Shown: piece by piece, positions 50,550 through 61,385 of the stretch
Numbering within the stretch: the stretch's first letter is position 1
Layout of the letters: the number at the start of each line of letters is the position of its first letter
Assembly (NCBI RefSeq): GCF_002288925.2
Contig: NW_022098057.1
Location: 65,906,193-65,970,192 of the forward strand
Length of the DNA stretch: 64,000 bases
Source of the DNA: Delphinapterus leucas
Lineage: Eukaryota > Chordata > Mammalia > Artiodactyla > Monodontidae
Reading direction: 5' to 3'
Notes under the pieces: generated by a model
What the model was told of the DNA's origin: nothing
The model's input: only the letters and a program-made list of their open reading frames with translations
The model's database searches: none
Position numbers and translations under genes: made by a program

Positions 50550-50644
50550 TTATTCTTGGATTATTATAAATTCTTGGGCAACCAAGATGCCACCCAAAGG
50601 AGGATGGAGGTGAATGAATGAAAATGTCATTTTGGGACTCAGTG

Positions 50645-50760
50645 TTCTGTATACATACTATTCCATTTCCCTGGAATGTCCCTTTCATTCCCTACCTGTA
50701 TCCTTTTCTGCTTTATAGACTCCTCCAAAATACACTCAATTTCCATCTATCCATCTAATT
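50645..50760 (+). mobile_element. L2 fragment
   Basis: The pattern CCATTTCCCTGGAATGTCCCTTTC followed by TAGACTCCTCCAAAATACACTC fits the L2 3' region on the sense strand. It is diverged. Confidence 0.45.
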
Positions 50761-51749
50761 ATCCTCCCTGCTTGTTTTGAAATACAATTAATTTAGATTG
50801 AAAAAACATGTAAAATAGCTAAAGTAAACAAAATTTGAAAGAAGTGAAATGTACAAGGCAAAAAGGGAAAAAGGATTTGGTTGTAAAATTGCACTGAGTG
50901 AGACTCAAACATAAAAATAAAAATCTGAAACTCTTGTTGAGACTGAGACCTAAGTTTGACTCTAAGCATAGTAGAGTATAATTGAATGTTCAGGAAAATC
51001 ACAGCAGGTTCTGATTTGCAGGTACACAGTACATTTTGCATTCTTAACCCACAGTTCAGGGTTCTCCTTATGGGTAGTGTCTGTTTTCCTTTCATGAGCT
51101 TTAATTGACTAACACTGATCCGTTGTCATTCAACTGAATGATGTTTCAGCCACAGGAAATTGAAAGTAAGTGGCTATTAAAGGAGTTCTCTGGAATACTC
51201 AGTGTATAAATTACTGTTTTATAAATGGCATAAAGCTAGTAAATGGTCAAAATAATATTCAGCTTGCAATTATGCAAATGCAGTTAAGGAGTAGGAGCTA
51301 GCTTTTCAACTTATCTAAATAAACATGTAATGTTCCCATCACTGAGCATTGTGCTACTGGTGCTATTGAAGTTAGGTGACAGTTGTGAAGAATCGGGCTG
51401 GAGAGGGCGTAACCAGGAGTATATGGGCCCCAGAAGGGCAAAAGCCTGTGCTCCCTTTTGTTTTCTTTTCTCAGAATTCTATGGTAGAATGAATCAGAAA
51501 TCATTGATAACTGAATTGACAGGAAGTTCTCTGAGGACCTCACAATATCAGTCACTCCTTACTAGATAGTATTTCATTATTTTCATGTAATTCTTAAGAT
51601 TAATGATGAGTCATTTAACATGTTTTAAACTTGTGCATTTCGTTGTTCATAAATACATGACTTAGAGAAATAGTAAGAGAACTTTCAAATCATTTTCACA
51701 TGCACCATCTAATTTGATTATCCATATCACCTGTGAGGAAGATGAAATA

Positions 51750-51995
51750 GCTAATAATAGTTTATTAAGTGCCACTGTGTTTCAGACACTGTTCTAAATT
51801 ATTTAATAAATTCATTTAGCCTTCTGAACAATCCTATGAGGCATATACTGCTGTTACCTTATAGATGAAGACACTGAGGCATGGAGAGAATATATTCACA
51901 GCCCAAGGCCTATGGTTGGTGAATGCTAGAGATAGGATTTGAATCCACCCAGTTTGACTCCAGAGTCAGCCCCAGTCTTTCCCCCACATATGGCA
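51750..51995 (-). mobile_element. MIR SINE fossil
   Basis: Reverse-oriented MIR with TTATAGATGAAGACACTGAGGCATGGAGAG, CACAGCCCAAGGCCTATGG and GATTTGAATCCACCCAGTTTGACTCCAGAGTC. Confidence 0.85.
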
Positions 51996-52274
51996 GAGAA
52001 GGAGGTGGAAGCTATGCGATCATGTAATTCTGTGATTCCTAATGCATGTCTCTAGGTGATGTACAAAAGTACAGAAAAATGTCATCTGTTTGGGTGTGAA
52101 GTTTTATGAAATCCAGCCTTTAAGCTTTTTAATCAGTCAGGATCAGAAGTCAAAGTTCTTCTAAGCCTGCATGATGAACGTATTTCCATGAGGCAGCATA
52201 CAAGCTAGCAGGTATTACGTGGCACTCTTAGTCCAAAAAATATGCAAGCATGTTGAAACAATAGGATAAATGCT

Positions 52275-52330
52275 ACACACACGCAGACACTCACATGTGC
52301 ACACACACACGCAAACACATGCGCATACAA
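52275..52330. repeat. Imperfect CA-rich microsatellite
   Basis: (CA)n broken by CG, TG and G bases (ACACACACGCAGACACTC type). It is low in complexity. Confidence 0.8.
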
Positions 52331-52499
52331 GGTTTAGAATCCCGATAAGGAAGTGATTACTGTGCCTGAACTGAATCACTCTAACTTCCAGAGAGGAGCA
52401 CTTGATATGTCTTCAGAATAACTAGAAGGATGACACGAGCATGTCCAACTGAAGCATTAGAATGATGCAAAAGTAGGTGAAGTGTGGCGGAAACTGCAG

Positions 52500-52690
52500 T
52501 GAACTTGCCTCTTTCGAAATATGTGGTCTTAGGCAAGTCCCTTGCCTTCTCTGAGCTTATTTCCTCCTCTGTAAATTAGGAAGAGAAAACTACTTGCTAC
52601 ACAGGGTTGTTATGAAGCAAAATATTACTTTACATGAATATACTTTATAACTTTATGTGTAAAATTAATATATTGTTAATAATGTATTTA
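52500..52690 (+). mobile_element. MIR SINE fossil
   Basis: MIR core: GTGGTCTTAGGCAAGTCCCTTGCC, CTGAGCTTATTTCCTCCTCTGTAAATTAGG, then ACACAGGGTTGTTATGAAGC. Confidence 0.8.
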
Positions 52691-53316
52691 TGTTGATATT
52701 TTAGTAAATGATTCCAACTGGTGGCTATTGCTTATCAAATTCCTGTGGCTTTCGGTCATGACAAAATAATGCTTGGAAATGAGATAATAATACTTAGAAA
52801 TGAGAAAGTGGCTATATGAGTTTTCTCATAAAATGTTACACACTGCCTAGAATCTGACAGGTACACAATATACATTTGACGTGTGAATGAAAAAATAAGT
52901 GAGTTGTACAAACGAGTGAATGTCAAGTTCTGATTTTCACCAGTACTTTCATTGTTCCACTTTAAAGAGACTATGGCTTCAACCTCTGGACTGTGGAAAA
53001 AATACTGTACTGTTATCTAAACCTATTATTCCGGCCTTGGTCTCAGGATGAAGGGTTAGTAGCAGGGTTCTCATTTTAATTTTATTCTTATTTTCCTTTC
53101 CTGTTTTGTAGCCATGTTTTGTTGTATTTCACCTGAAAAATACCTCTACGTAATAAAATCATTCATTTTTCACATACAGAATGAAAAGAATGTCGGCTGG
53201 TTAGTAATTATTAATATGCATTCTCCAGGCTGTTTTTTGTTTCTTTTCAAATATTTAAAAAAATTTATCAAAGAAATACTGTGCACTAAAATATCTAATA
53301 GTATATAAGAACATAT

Positions 53317-53540
53317 ATATATATACACATATATATATATATTTTTTGGCGGTACTCGGGCCTCTCACTGTTGTGGCCTCTCCCGTCGCAGAGCACAGGC
53401 TCCAGACACGCAGGCTCAGGGGCCATGGCTCACGGGCCCAGCCGCTCCGTGGCATGTGGGCTCTTCCCGGACCGGGGCACAAACCCGTGTCCCCTGCATT
53501 GGCAGGCGGACTCTCAACCACTGCGCCACCAGGGAAGCCC
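53317..53540 (-). mobile_element. CHR-type SINE, short form, tail turned into TA repeat
   Basis: Reverse-orientation short SINE. The tail side is an ATATAT/ACACAT tract (53313-53341) with only a short T-run remaining. Direct repeats AGAACATAT lie at 53308-53316 and 53541-53549. The sense B box GGTTTGTGCCCC is near 53476-53487. Confidence 0.93.
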
Positions 53541-54189
53541 AGAACATATTTTTTTTAAAGTCTTCTCTTGCACATACACCTTCTCTCTTCTAATTCAAAT
53601 TCCAACATATAACCACTTTTAGCTACTTTAATATTTAGCTTTTCTTTTAGCTATCTAGGTTTCACTAAATGACTATATTGCTATTTTATAATTTATCAGC
53701 CATGATCTTTGTTTTTTGACTCCCCATAAATTTATACCATCATTGTTTTTGTTTTTGTTTTTAGTTCTGTCATTAGCCATCTCTATAACTTCAAAAAATC
53801 ACACTCTAATAACTATTTTGTTAACCAATCATCCACTTTCCATGATCAGAACAGGATTTGTCTGTACTCCCAGTTTGTGTGATGAGGACATAGTAGCTAT
53901 CTTAACTTTTTTTTTTTTTAACCTATCCTGCCACCTTCCTACCTTACCAAATTTTAGGAATGTATCTTGATTTTTACTTGGCAATATTACTTTATAACCA
54001 TCATTATAACATTTATGTGGTGTCTATTGGCTGATTGTATATGTTTCAAAACCAGTAAGTATTATCTATATTACTCATGCTATAAATATTGTTTATCTCA
54101 ATGGATGGTATGCTCAGGTTGTAGTTTCTTTTTTTACAATGCCATTATTCAGATTTTATGCCACTCAGTGGAGAAATTCTTCACTTATT

Positions 54190-54790
54190 TGTTTATTTAT
54201 TCATTCAATAAACAGTTATAGGGCATCTTCTATGTGCCAGGCACTGTTGCAGGCTCTTGCAACACAATAATGAATAAAAACTACAAAAGTGCCTGACCTT
54301 ATGGAGCTTATTATATCCCACTGAACAGAAACAGACATTAAAGAGTGGATATGGTAAATAAGCAAATTTGATCATATTTGAGAAAGGTATGGGAAAATCA
54401 AAACACAGAGAAGAGTGAGGAAGACCAGTATCGCTAGGTTGGGGTTATAGTTTGAAATATTGTGATCAGAATAGGCCTCATTTGAGCACAAGTTAAAAGA
54501 GATGGGGAAGTTAAACATGCATACCTGGGAAAAAAGAATTTGAGGCAGAAGGCTCAATTAGAGAAAACCCTTGCTGGGGAGCATGCCTGATCTTTGAGCC
54601 TGGGCTAAGTGATATGAGATTAGGACAGAGATGTGATAGGGAGTGCGAGTCAGATCATGTGAGAGCTTTGGCTTTTTCTCAGAATGTAATGGGGCATTTT
54701 GGAGTTTTGAGTAAAGATGTTCACTGCTTTGTAGTACATTTTAAACAGATGATTCCTGTGTTGAGAAAAATAATATGAGGCAAGGATAAA
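54190..54790 (-). mobile_element. L2 element, long fragment
   Basis: Reverse-oriented L2: CAATAAACAGTTATAGGGCATCTTCTATGTGCCAGGCACTGTTG, ACCTTATGGAGCTTATTATA, GCATGCCTGATCTTTGAG, CAGATCATGTGAGAGCTTTGGC, then GGGGCATTTTGGAGTTTTGAG. Confidence 0.75.
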
Positions 54791-55067
54791 GGCAAAGAGA
54801 GCAATTTGTAGCTCTAACAAGAACTGAGGAAAAATACGATGTGCCCTCCACCTCTGAGAATTCCATATCTTTTATGTCTTTGAGATTTCCATCACTTTCC
54901 TATTTCCTATCTCTCTGGAACTCCTATTTGTTGAAAGCTGAATCTTCTCTATTGATTCTATATATTTCTTAGTTTTCCTCTCCAAAGTTCTGCCTCTTAT
55001 CCTTGATTTTATTTTCTAATTATTGCATTTGAATTAATTTACCTGTTATTTAAATGATTTTATTTTA

Positions 55068-55416
55068 TTTTTTAAAAATTAATTGATTATTTTTGGCTGT
55101 GTTGGGTTTTTGTTGCTGTGCGCGGGCTTTCTCTAGTTGCGGCGAGCGGGGGCTACTCTTCGTTGGGGTGCACAGGCTTCTCATTATGGTGGCTTCTCTT
55201 GTTGTGGAGCACGGGCTCTACGTGTGTGGGCTTCAGTAGTTGTGGCACGCAGGGTCAGTAGTTGTGGCTTGGCAGCTCTAGAGCCCAGGTTCAGTAGTTG
55301 TGGCACACGGGCTTAGATGCTTTGTGGCATGTGGGATCTTCCTAGACCAGGGTTTGAACCTGTGTCCCCTGCATTGGCAGGCGGGTTCTTAACCACTGTG
55401 CAACCAGGGAAGTCCC
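55068..55416 (-). mobile_element. CHR-type SINE, longest form
   Basis: Reverse-orientation SINE of about 350 bases with three repeats of a CAGTAGTTGTGGC segment (about 55230, 55256, 55293). It keeps internal sequence that the short form lacks. It is diverged, so it is likely an older member. Flanking direct repeats are low in complexity (TTTATTTT-like). Confidence 0.9.
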
Positions 55417-56394
55417 TTTATTTTCTTCTTATTATCCAGTTATTGCATTATGGATATACTGTCTTCATAAATCCTTTTATTTAGTATTGAGAGTTTTATT
55501 TGGATTGATTCAATTTAGTTTTATTTTGCTTATTTTCCTTGAATAATCTGAGCCTCCTGAAGGGTCATTTCTCCCCTGTTTATCTTACTATTTCTTTTTC
55601 ATGTTTAAGGCTGTTCTTAAATGTATAGAATTCTTGGATCTCTGTTTATATTTAAGAATAAGCTAAAGAAAAGCGAACTTGTACACTTGTGTACTTAGGT
55701 GGGACTTGTCTCTGTCTCATTTGACCAAGAATAAGTGGGATGAATCTGGCCTTTAAGATGGAGGACTCTAAACGCTTTGAATTAGGATTTCAACATTTGT
55801 ATTAAAAGAGAACTCAGAATGTACTTTTTATACTTTTTTATTATTATTATTAGAAGAGAAGCTTTCACCTTTTGGCCCACAAGAGAAATATGTGACTGTC
55901 AGTCACCTGTGAGTCAGGGTAGAGGAGAGTTATTGGAGTTGGAAAAGGATTGACCATTTGCAAAAAGAATTGCAGCCTCATTATTTGCTATAAATTGGTG
56001 TTGCCAAGTCTGTTGCTTGTGTACATGATCCTAAGCTGAGGCTTCCTTTACTATGAACCATAAGAAAATATATTTTATAAGCGATAAGTGCTCTTATTTT
56101 CTTTTAAAAATATAGCAAGGTACCTGACATAGTGAGGTTGAGAAGATTTCCCTAAGGTCGTGACAATTATGAAGAGATCTGAGTATAAGAAGGAGTTAAC
56201 AAGGTGAAAATGGTAGGAAGCATATTCCTGGCATAGCATGTTCGAAGGTTTTATTTCATGAGGGAGCATCGTATAAACGAGATATACATTTAAGCTATTT
56301 TATTGTTTTGTTTTCACATTGCAACTCTGCTCCACAATGCCTTGTAAAATAAAACCATAGTTTATACAAACTACTTTGTATAAAATAATTAAGC

Positions 56395-56555
56395 TGCAAG
56401 GATATATTGTACAGCACAAGGAATATAGCCAGTAGTTTATATTAACTTTAAATGGAGTATAATCTACAAAAATTCTGAATCACTATATTGTACACCTGAA
56501 ACTAATATAATATTGTAAATCAACTATATTTCAACTAAAGAGGGAAAAAAATTAC
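56395..56555 (+). mobile_element. L1 3' end fragment, older type
   Basis: The pattern AAGGATATATTGTACAGCACAAGGAATATAGCC, TTAAATGGAGTATAATCTACAAAAATTC, GTACACCTGAAACTAATATAATATTG, then ATCAACTATATTTCAACTAAAG is an L1 terminus on the plus strand. Confidence 0.8.
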
Positions 56556-57606
56556 AGATTAGTAAGATAGTCTTTAAAATTTCTGGACTTGTATACTGTT
56601 GACCTTCAAAATAAAATAGTTATTTTACCAGCAAAAATGGATTTATTGAAGAATAGCAGAGAATTCGAGGTGAGCAAATCACAACAAAAGAATATAGGCA
56701 AGTCCAACAAACAAAGGAGAGAGACACTGTTTTATAGAGTAAAAGGTGGAAGTTGGGAGGGGTTGTTTTGAAAGAATGGAAGTCGTTGGAGAAAAGTGAG
56801 AGTTCAGGGTGGTGATGGTTTCTCATTGTATCAGTTGCTGGATAGTCAGTTTCTTGTGGGAGATGCAGTGCACATTTTTTTTCCTGTATAAACTGGACAG
56901 GTCTGTAATTAATGATTCTTTCCTATTAATGATTCTTCTGTTGGGGTCTGTAATTGACAATTCTTTCTGTAATTGACATCAAATAGTACTGCATGAGAGC
57001 TCCCCATTCCAGCCTGCCAACTGCATTTTAGTAAGGTTTCTCTTTATTAATTTTCATAATACCTATTTGTTTCACTTTATTTTTCTTAACATATACCAAT
57101 GTTTGGAATAACAAAACAAAACTGAACTCAACAGAAAGGAAAAAACGTAGAAATGCTAATACTGGATCAGTATTATTGTTTGAACTTTACAAATATCACC
57201 TAGAAGCACCATTTTCTTACAGTAATCATGTTACCTCTGATAACTGGAGCCCAACAATCAAAGCCCTTAAACTGATTCTCTTCTGACTTACTGTATGATT
57301 TCCAAATCTTGTGTCTGCATTACTAACGAGGTAATACAAATAGACTTGTGAAATTACTTAATAAATGAGCAAGATGAAAATAACAATAATATTAAAATAG
57401 AGAAACTGTAGACAGAGTTTGGTGCTCAGCATTCTAGGGGACAGAAATAGAGGGGAAAGTATCAGTCAGACAGGGTCTAATAGAATGCTAAATTTTTAAC
57501 ACTTTCATATTTCACTTGAAGAAGGCTTCTTGACTTTTATCTTTCTGCAGATATTCCTGAAGAGTCTAATGATTCTGATACTTTACTTTGTTTAGATAGA
57601 ATTTTT

Positions 57607-57911
57607 TTTTTTTTTAATGCACTCTGCACTTATTTATTTATTTATTTTTGGCTGTGTTGGGTCTTCGTTTCTGTGTGAGGGCTTTCTCTAGTTGAGGCAA
57701 GCGGGGGCCACTCTTCATCGCGGTGCGCGGGCCTCTCACTATCACGGCCTCTCTTGTTGCGGAGCACGGGCTCCAGACGCGCAGGCTCAGCAGCCATGGC
57801 TCACAGGCCCAGCCGCTCCGCGGCATGTGGGATCTCCCCAGACCAGGGCTCGAGCCCGTGTCCCCTGCATTGGCAGGCAGACTCTCAACCACTGTGCCAC
57901 CAGGGAAGCCC
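57607..57911 (-). mobile_element. CHR-type SINE, long form, with two A-tails
   Basis: Reverse-orientation long SINE. Identical direct repeats TTAGATAGAATTTTT lie at 57592-57606 and 57912-57926. On the sense strand its AAATA tail (57632-57650) is followed by about 15 other bases (AGTGCAGAGTGCATT) and then a pure A-tail (57602-57616). Confidence 0.94.
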
Positions 57912-59339
57912 TTAGATAGAATTTTTAACTGTGTGCCTTTACTTTTCTGTTCTTCAGAAATCAATTGAAAGTAACTGTAAGAGCAAGGCACAAAGTTTAG
58001 GAATAGTAGAACCTAACTCAGTGAAAACATCTTTACTAAAGTAAAAGTTAATATGAAAAGTCGTTTTGGAATGTAGGTGTATAGGGATCCGTAAAATGAC
58101 TTGCATGTTGAGCCAATTTGTTTTTATTTTCTCCTACATGAAGCAGATGCCATAGTCCTTCACATAAAGCACATGTAAGTAGGATTACACAGACATTCAT
58201 CAGCAGAACTAGAAATCAGAAGGAGCTAGTTTACTTCACTTTCAAGATTTGAGTCTATTAGATTTTAAAGATCATTAATGATAAAGCCTCACAAATTCGA
58301 TAGGAGGCTCATAAGGGAGATATAATATAGATTAATATTAGATGATGGAACTCACATTTTGACTTTTGATCTAAGTGTGTGTGTATGTGTTCTGGCACCC
58401 ACATGTACAATTGACTAGTGTGGGTTGCTTCTAACATTGGCATAATTGTGCAGAATCTTTTTTACAGCTGATTTGCTAATCTGCCACATAGACTCACTTT
58501 AAAACCATGATTCTTTTTATGAAACAGGATGTCTCCTACTCATAACGCTTAGGTAGCAGAATGCCTGTTATTAGTGTAGTTCAACATATTCCATTGCTGA
58601 AAATCCTCCTCTACATCTGAGGCTCAGAAAATGTATTCCATTTTACATAATTATACCCTTGGAATTCACCATTTCTGCCTGATGAAAGTTGAATTCTGCA
58701 GCTTAGGATGTACGAATTATTCCTTCATTACAGGTGGACGAACCACCTGAAACAGACAGTAGATCATGTGCAAGAACACATTCAGTGATGTAAAACAAGT
58801 TTTTCTGAACTTACATCTTCCATCAGTGTTCAGAGCCCAGCAAAATCTGAAAAAAAAAAATGGTGTCATTTAAATAAAATACACAACTGCTAACTCGAAC
58901 CACACACATTTGGTATTGTTTTCTAGGAGACTGGATGGGTGGGTTGTTTTGATCCCCTCTGCCATTACCCACACTATGCATTTACAATTGGGCTTGATGA
59001 AATAACAGCTGTAGCTTGTGTAGCAAGGTTTTTCTCTGCCAAGTTAACTGGGCTGAAAGGGGATAAAATCTGTGACCTTGTCCTCATTAACCCAGTGCTC
59101 TACCCAACTGAATTAACGTCTCCAGTTCACATTGGAGTGTGTGTGCTGTTTGCAACAGCAGACAAACCAAAACAGGGCATGTAACATGATGGACATTGGC
59201 AGTATTTTCTATATTTCTTTCACAAAATGAAAGTCTTTCTTGAAGAAGCCAGTATTAGCCTCTTAATCAGTGTTAACGAAAGCATTCAACTGGATACAAA
59301 ACTGTCACTACTAGATTCAGCATTTAAAAACATAAGAGA

Positions 59340-59616
59340 CCGGAGGGGAAAGGAGTGGAGGGACTAATTGGGAGATTGGGATTAACATATATACACTACT
59401 ACATATAGAATAGATAACTAATAAGAACCTACCGAATAGCAGTGGGAACTCTACTCAATACTGTGTAATGACTTATATGGGAACAGAATCTAAAAAAGAG
59501 TGGATATGGGTGTATGTATAACTGACTCACTTTGCTGTACAGCAGAAACTAAACACAGCATTGTAAATCAGCTATACTCCAAAAAAAAAATAAAAAGAAA
59601 AATGCAAAAAAAACCC
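59340..59616 (+). mobile_element. L1 3' end fragment with target-site duplication
   Basis: The L1 3' UTR on the plus strand has GATTGGGATTAACATATATACAC, TAATAAGAACCTACCGAATAGC, CTCTACTCAATACTGTGTAATG and CAGCTATACTCC, and ends in an A-rich tail. Direct repeats CATAAGAGA lie at 59331-59339 and 59617-59625. Confidence 0.88.
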
Positions 59617-61094
59617 CATAAGAGATGATGCTGTTACTGTTAGGAATATTACTATGTCTGTGGTTTAGAAATGGTGATCTGTGTCAAATCAGCAGTCTCT
59701 CTCCTCAGGCCATGATGTATTATCAAGCCAGATGCTGCTACAGAGGATATAGTCTTGTGCTGTCTGGAACACTGAATCTTAAGTCACTTAACTTGTGCTA
59801 CTTTTACTCATTCATGAAACTTGTCTTGGTCTGTCTCAGGCTAGTCATAGATTAGTTTCATCGTTTGAATCAGTCTTTAATTAGCTTCCCAAATCTGCTA
59901 CTCATCTCTGCAAGCATATGTTCCACTTCTTAATTTGGCCATTGTTTACATGATCAGATAGCTTAGTGTTGAACTAATATGTTGCCTGGGAGATAGAGTT
60001 TGATGATTGTTTCTTATTTTGATTTGTTTATGAAAGAATATGTAATATATAGATTTTATGAACTATACATTGATAGAGTCCATCTTTACAGAGGATGGTA
60101 TCATTTTGTTAAAAGGCTCATACACCAAAGTATGGGCATTTTCATACCACTTATCAATCTGGGAAACTGTCTCAATGGCTTTGGGCAAAGTCTTTTTTTT
60201 TTTTTAAACATCTCATCAGTTTTTCAAATGATTAGAAGAGGTGCATATCTTTGATTCTTACTGAACCAAATTATGCTACTGAAAAGAAGTCTAATTCTAT
60301 TCCATTTGTGAGAAGTGTTTCTGAATAGTCACCATAAACTTGACTTGATTAAAATTTAGTGGAACAAGGTACATGTAGGGTCTGGAGGTTTTTCTAACTA
60401 TGTAAATACTTGTGATTTTTTCTGAAAGAGGGCTTTTTGGAGACTGTAGTAGTGATTTAGCAATTCAGTTATTGTATAAATTATCTTATCAAGTGTTAGA
60501 TTTCAAATATTTAGGAGGCCTAAATGTTCATATAGTCCATCTTCTCATTTTACAAGTGAGGAAGTGAGACTAGAAAGGCTTCAGGAAGCAATTTGATAAT
60601 ACATCTGGGGAGAACTCAGATTCCTTATTAAAGCAACATTTCATCACTGAACACATTTGTGCTGGTATTTTTAAAGTAAAATTTGTTGTAACATTCGTAG
60701 GTATATTTTAGTTAAGTTGCCTGATACCTTTATTTCTGTAGTAAGAAAGTGGTATACATCGCCTCCATCTCTTTCATTACTGGAAATAGAGAAGCCAGGT
60801 GACTAAGTCAAAATTTGCAGATGTCAATATGAGTCAACATCCTGCTTCAAACATTGTCTCTCTGTTTGCTACTTTAAATTCATCAGTTGTTAATGCTGAC
60901 GAAGTACCAAGTTCAAAAGCTCTCTGTATTTGGCAAAAATACTTTTTAAATGCAAAGTTGTAACTTATTATTCTGTTGCAACATAAGAAAAAATAGTAAT
61001 GCCATAAGCTCCTGAAAGCTATTTTAATGCTTGTTTCAACATTGTTTTTCTGGGCTAAGATTTTAAGCAAACATAGACAACAGTGGTTGGTGAA

Positions 61095-61300
61095 AGCCTT
61101 TCTTAAAACATTTATTAAGCACATAGTTCATGCTCTGTTCTAAGTACTAGAGACAGTCAAAAAACTGTGACCCAGACTCTGAGGTATTCAAATTATAGCA
61201 AAGAAGCAAATATATTATTCAAATCAACAACAAAAGAGCTGGTCATGTTCTGTTCTAAGTGCTATGGGAGAACAATGAGAGAGTAATATTGCTTTGGGGA
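61095..61300 (-). mobile_element. L2 fragment
   Basis: Reverse-oriented L2: CATTTATTAAGCACATAGTTCATGCTCTGTTCTAAGTACTAG, with a second partial copy of the wording GTTCTGTTCTAAGTGCTATGGG at 61249-61268. Confidence 0.5.
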
Positions 61301-61385
61301 GGTGCATTTATTTTTTATTTATTTACTTTTTTATCCTCACATATTAATCCCATTTTTATTTTTATTTATTTATTTATTTATTTAT

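Noticed and set aside
56881..56990. Repeated GTAATTGACAATTC/TTAATGATTCTT wording as a possible tandem array or CRISPR-like repeat
   Set aside because: There are only a few short imperfect copies with irregular spacing in a mammalian intron.
58939..59184. 81-codon open frame in unique sequence
   Set aside because: No family, splice or codon signal was recognised. Its length is expected by chance in 64 kb.
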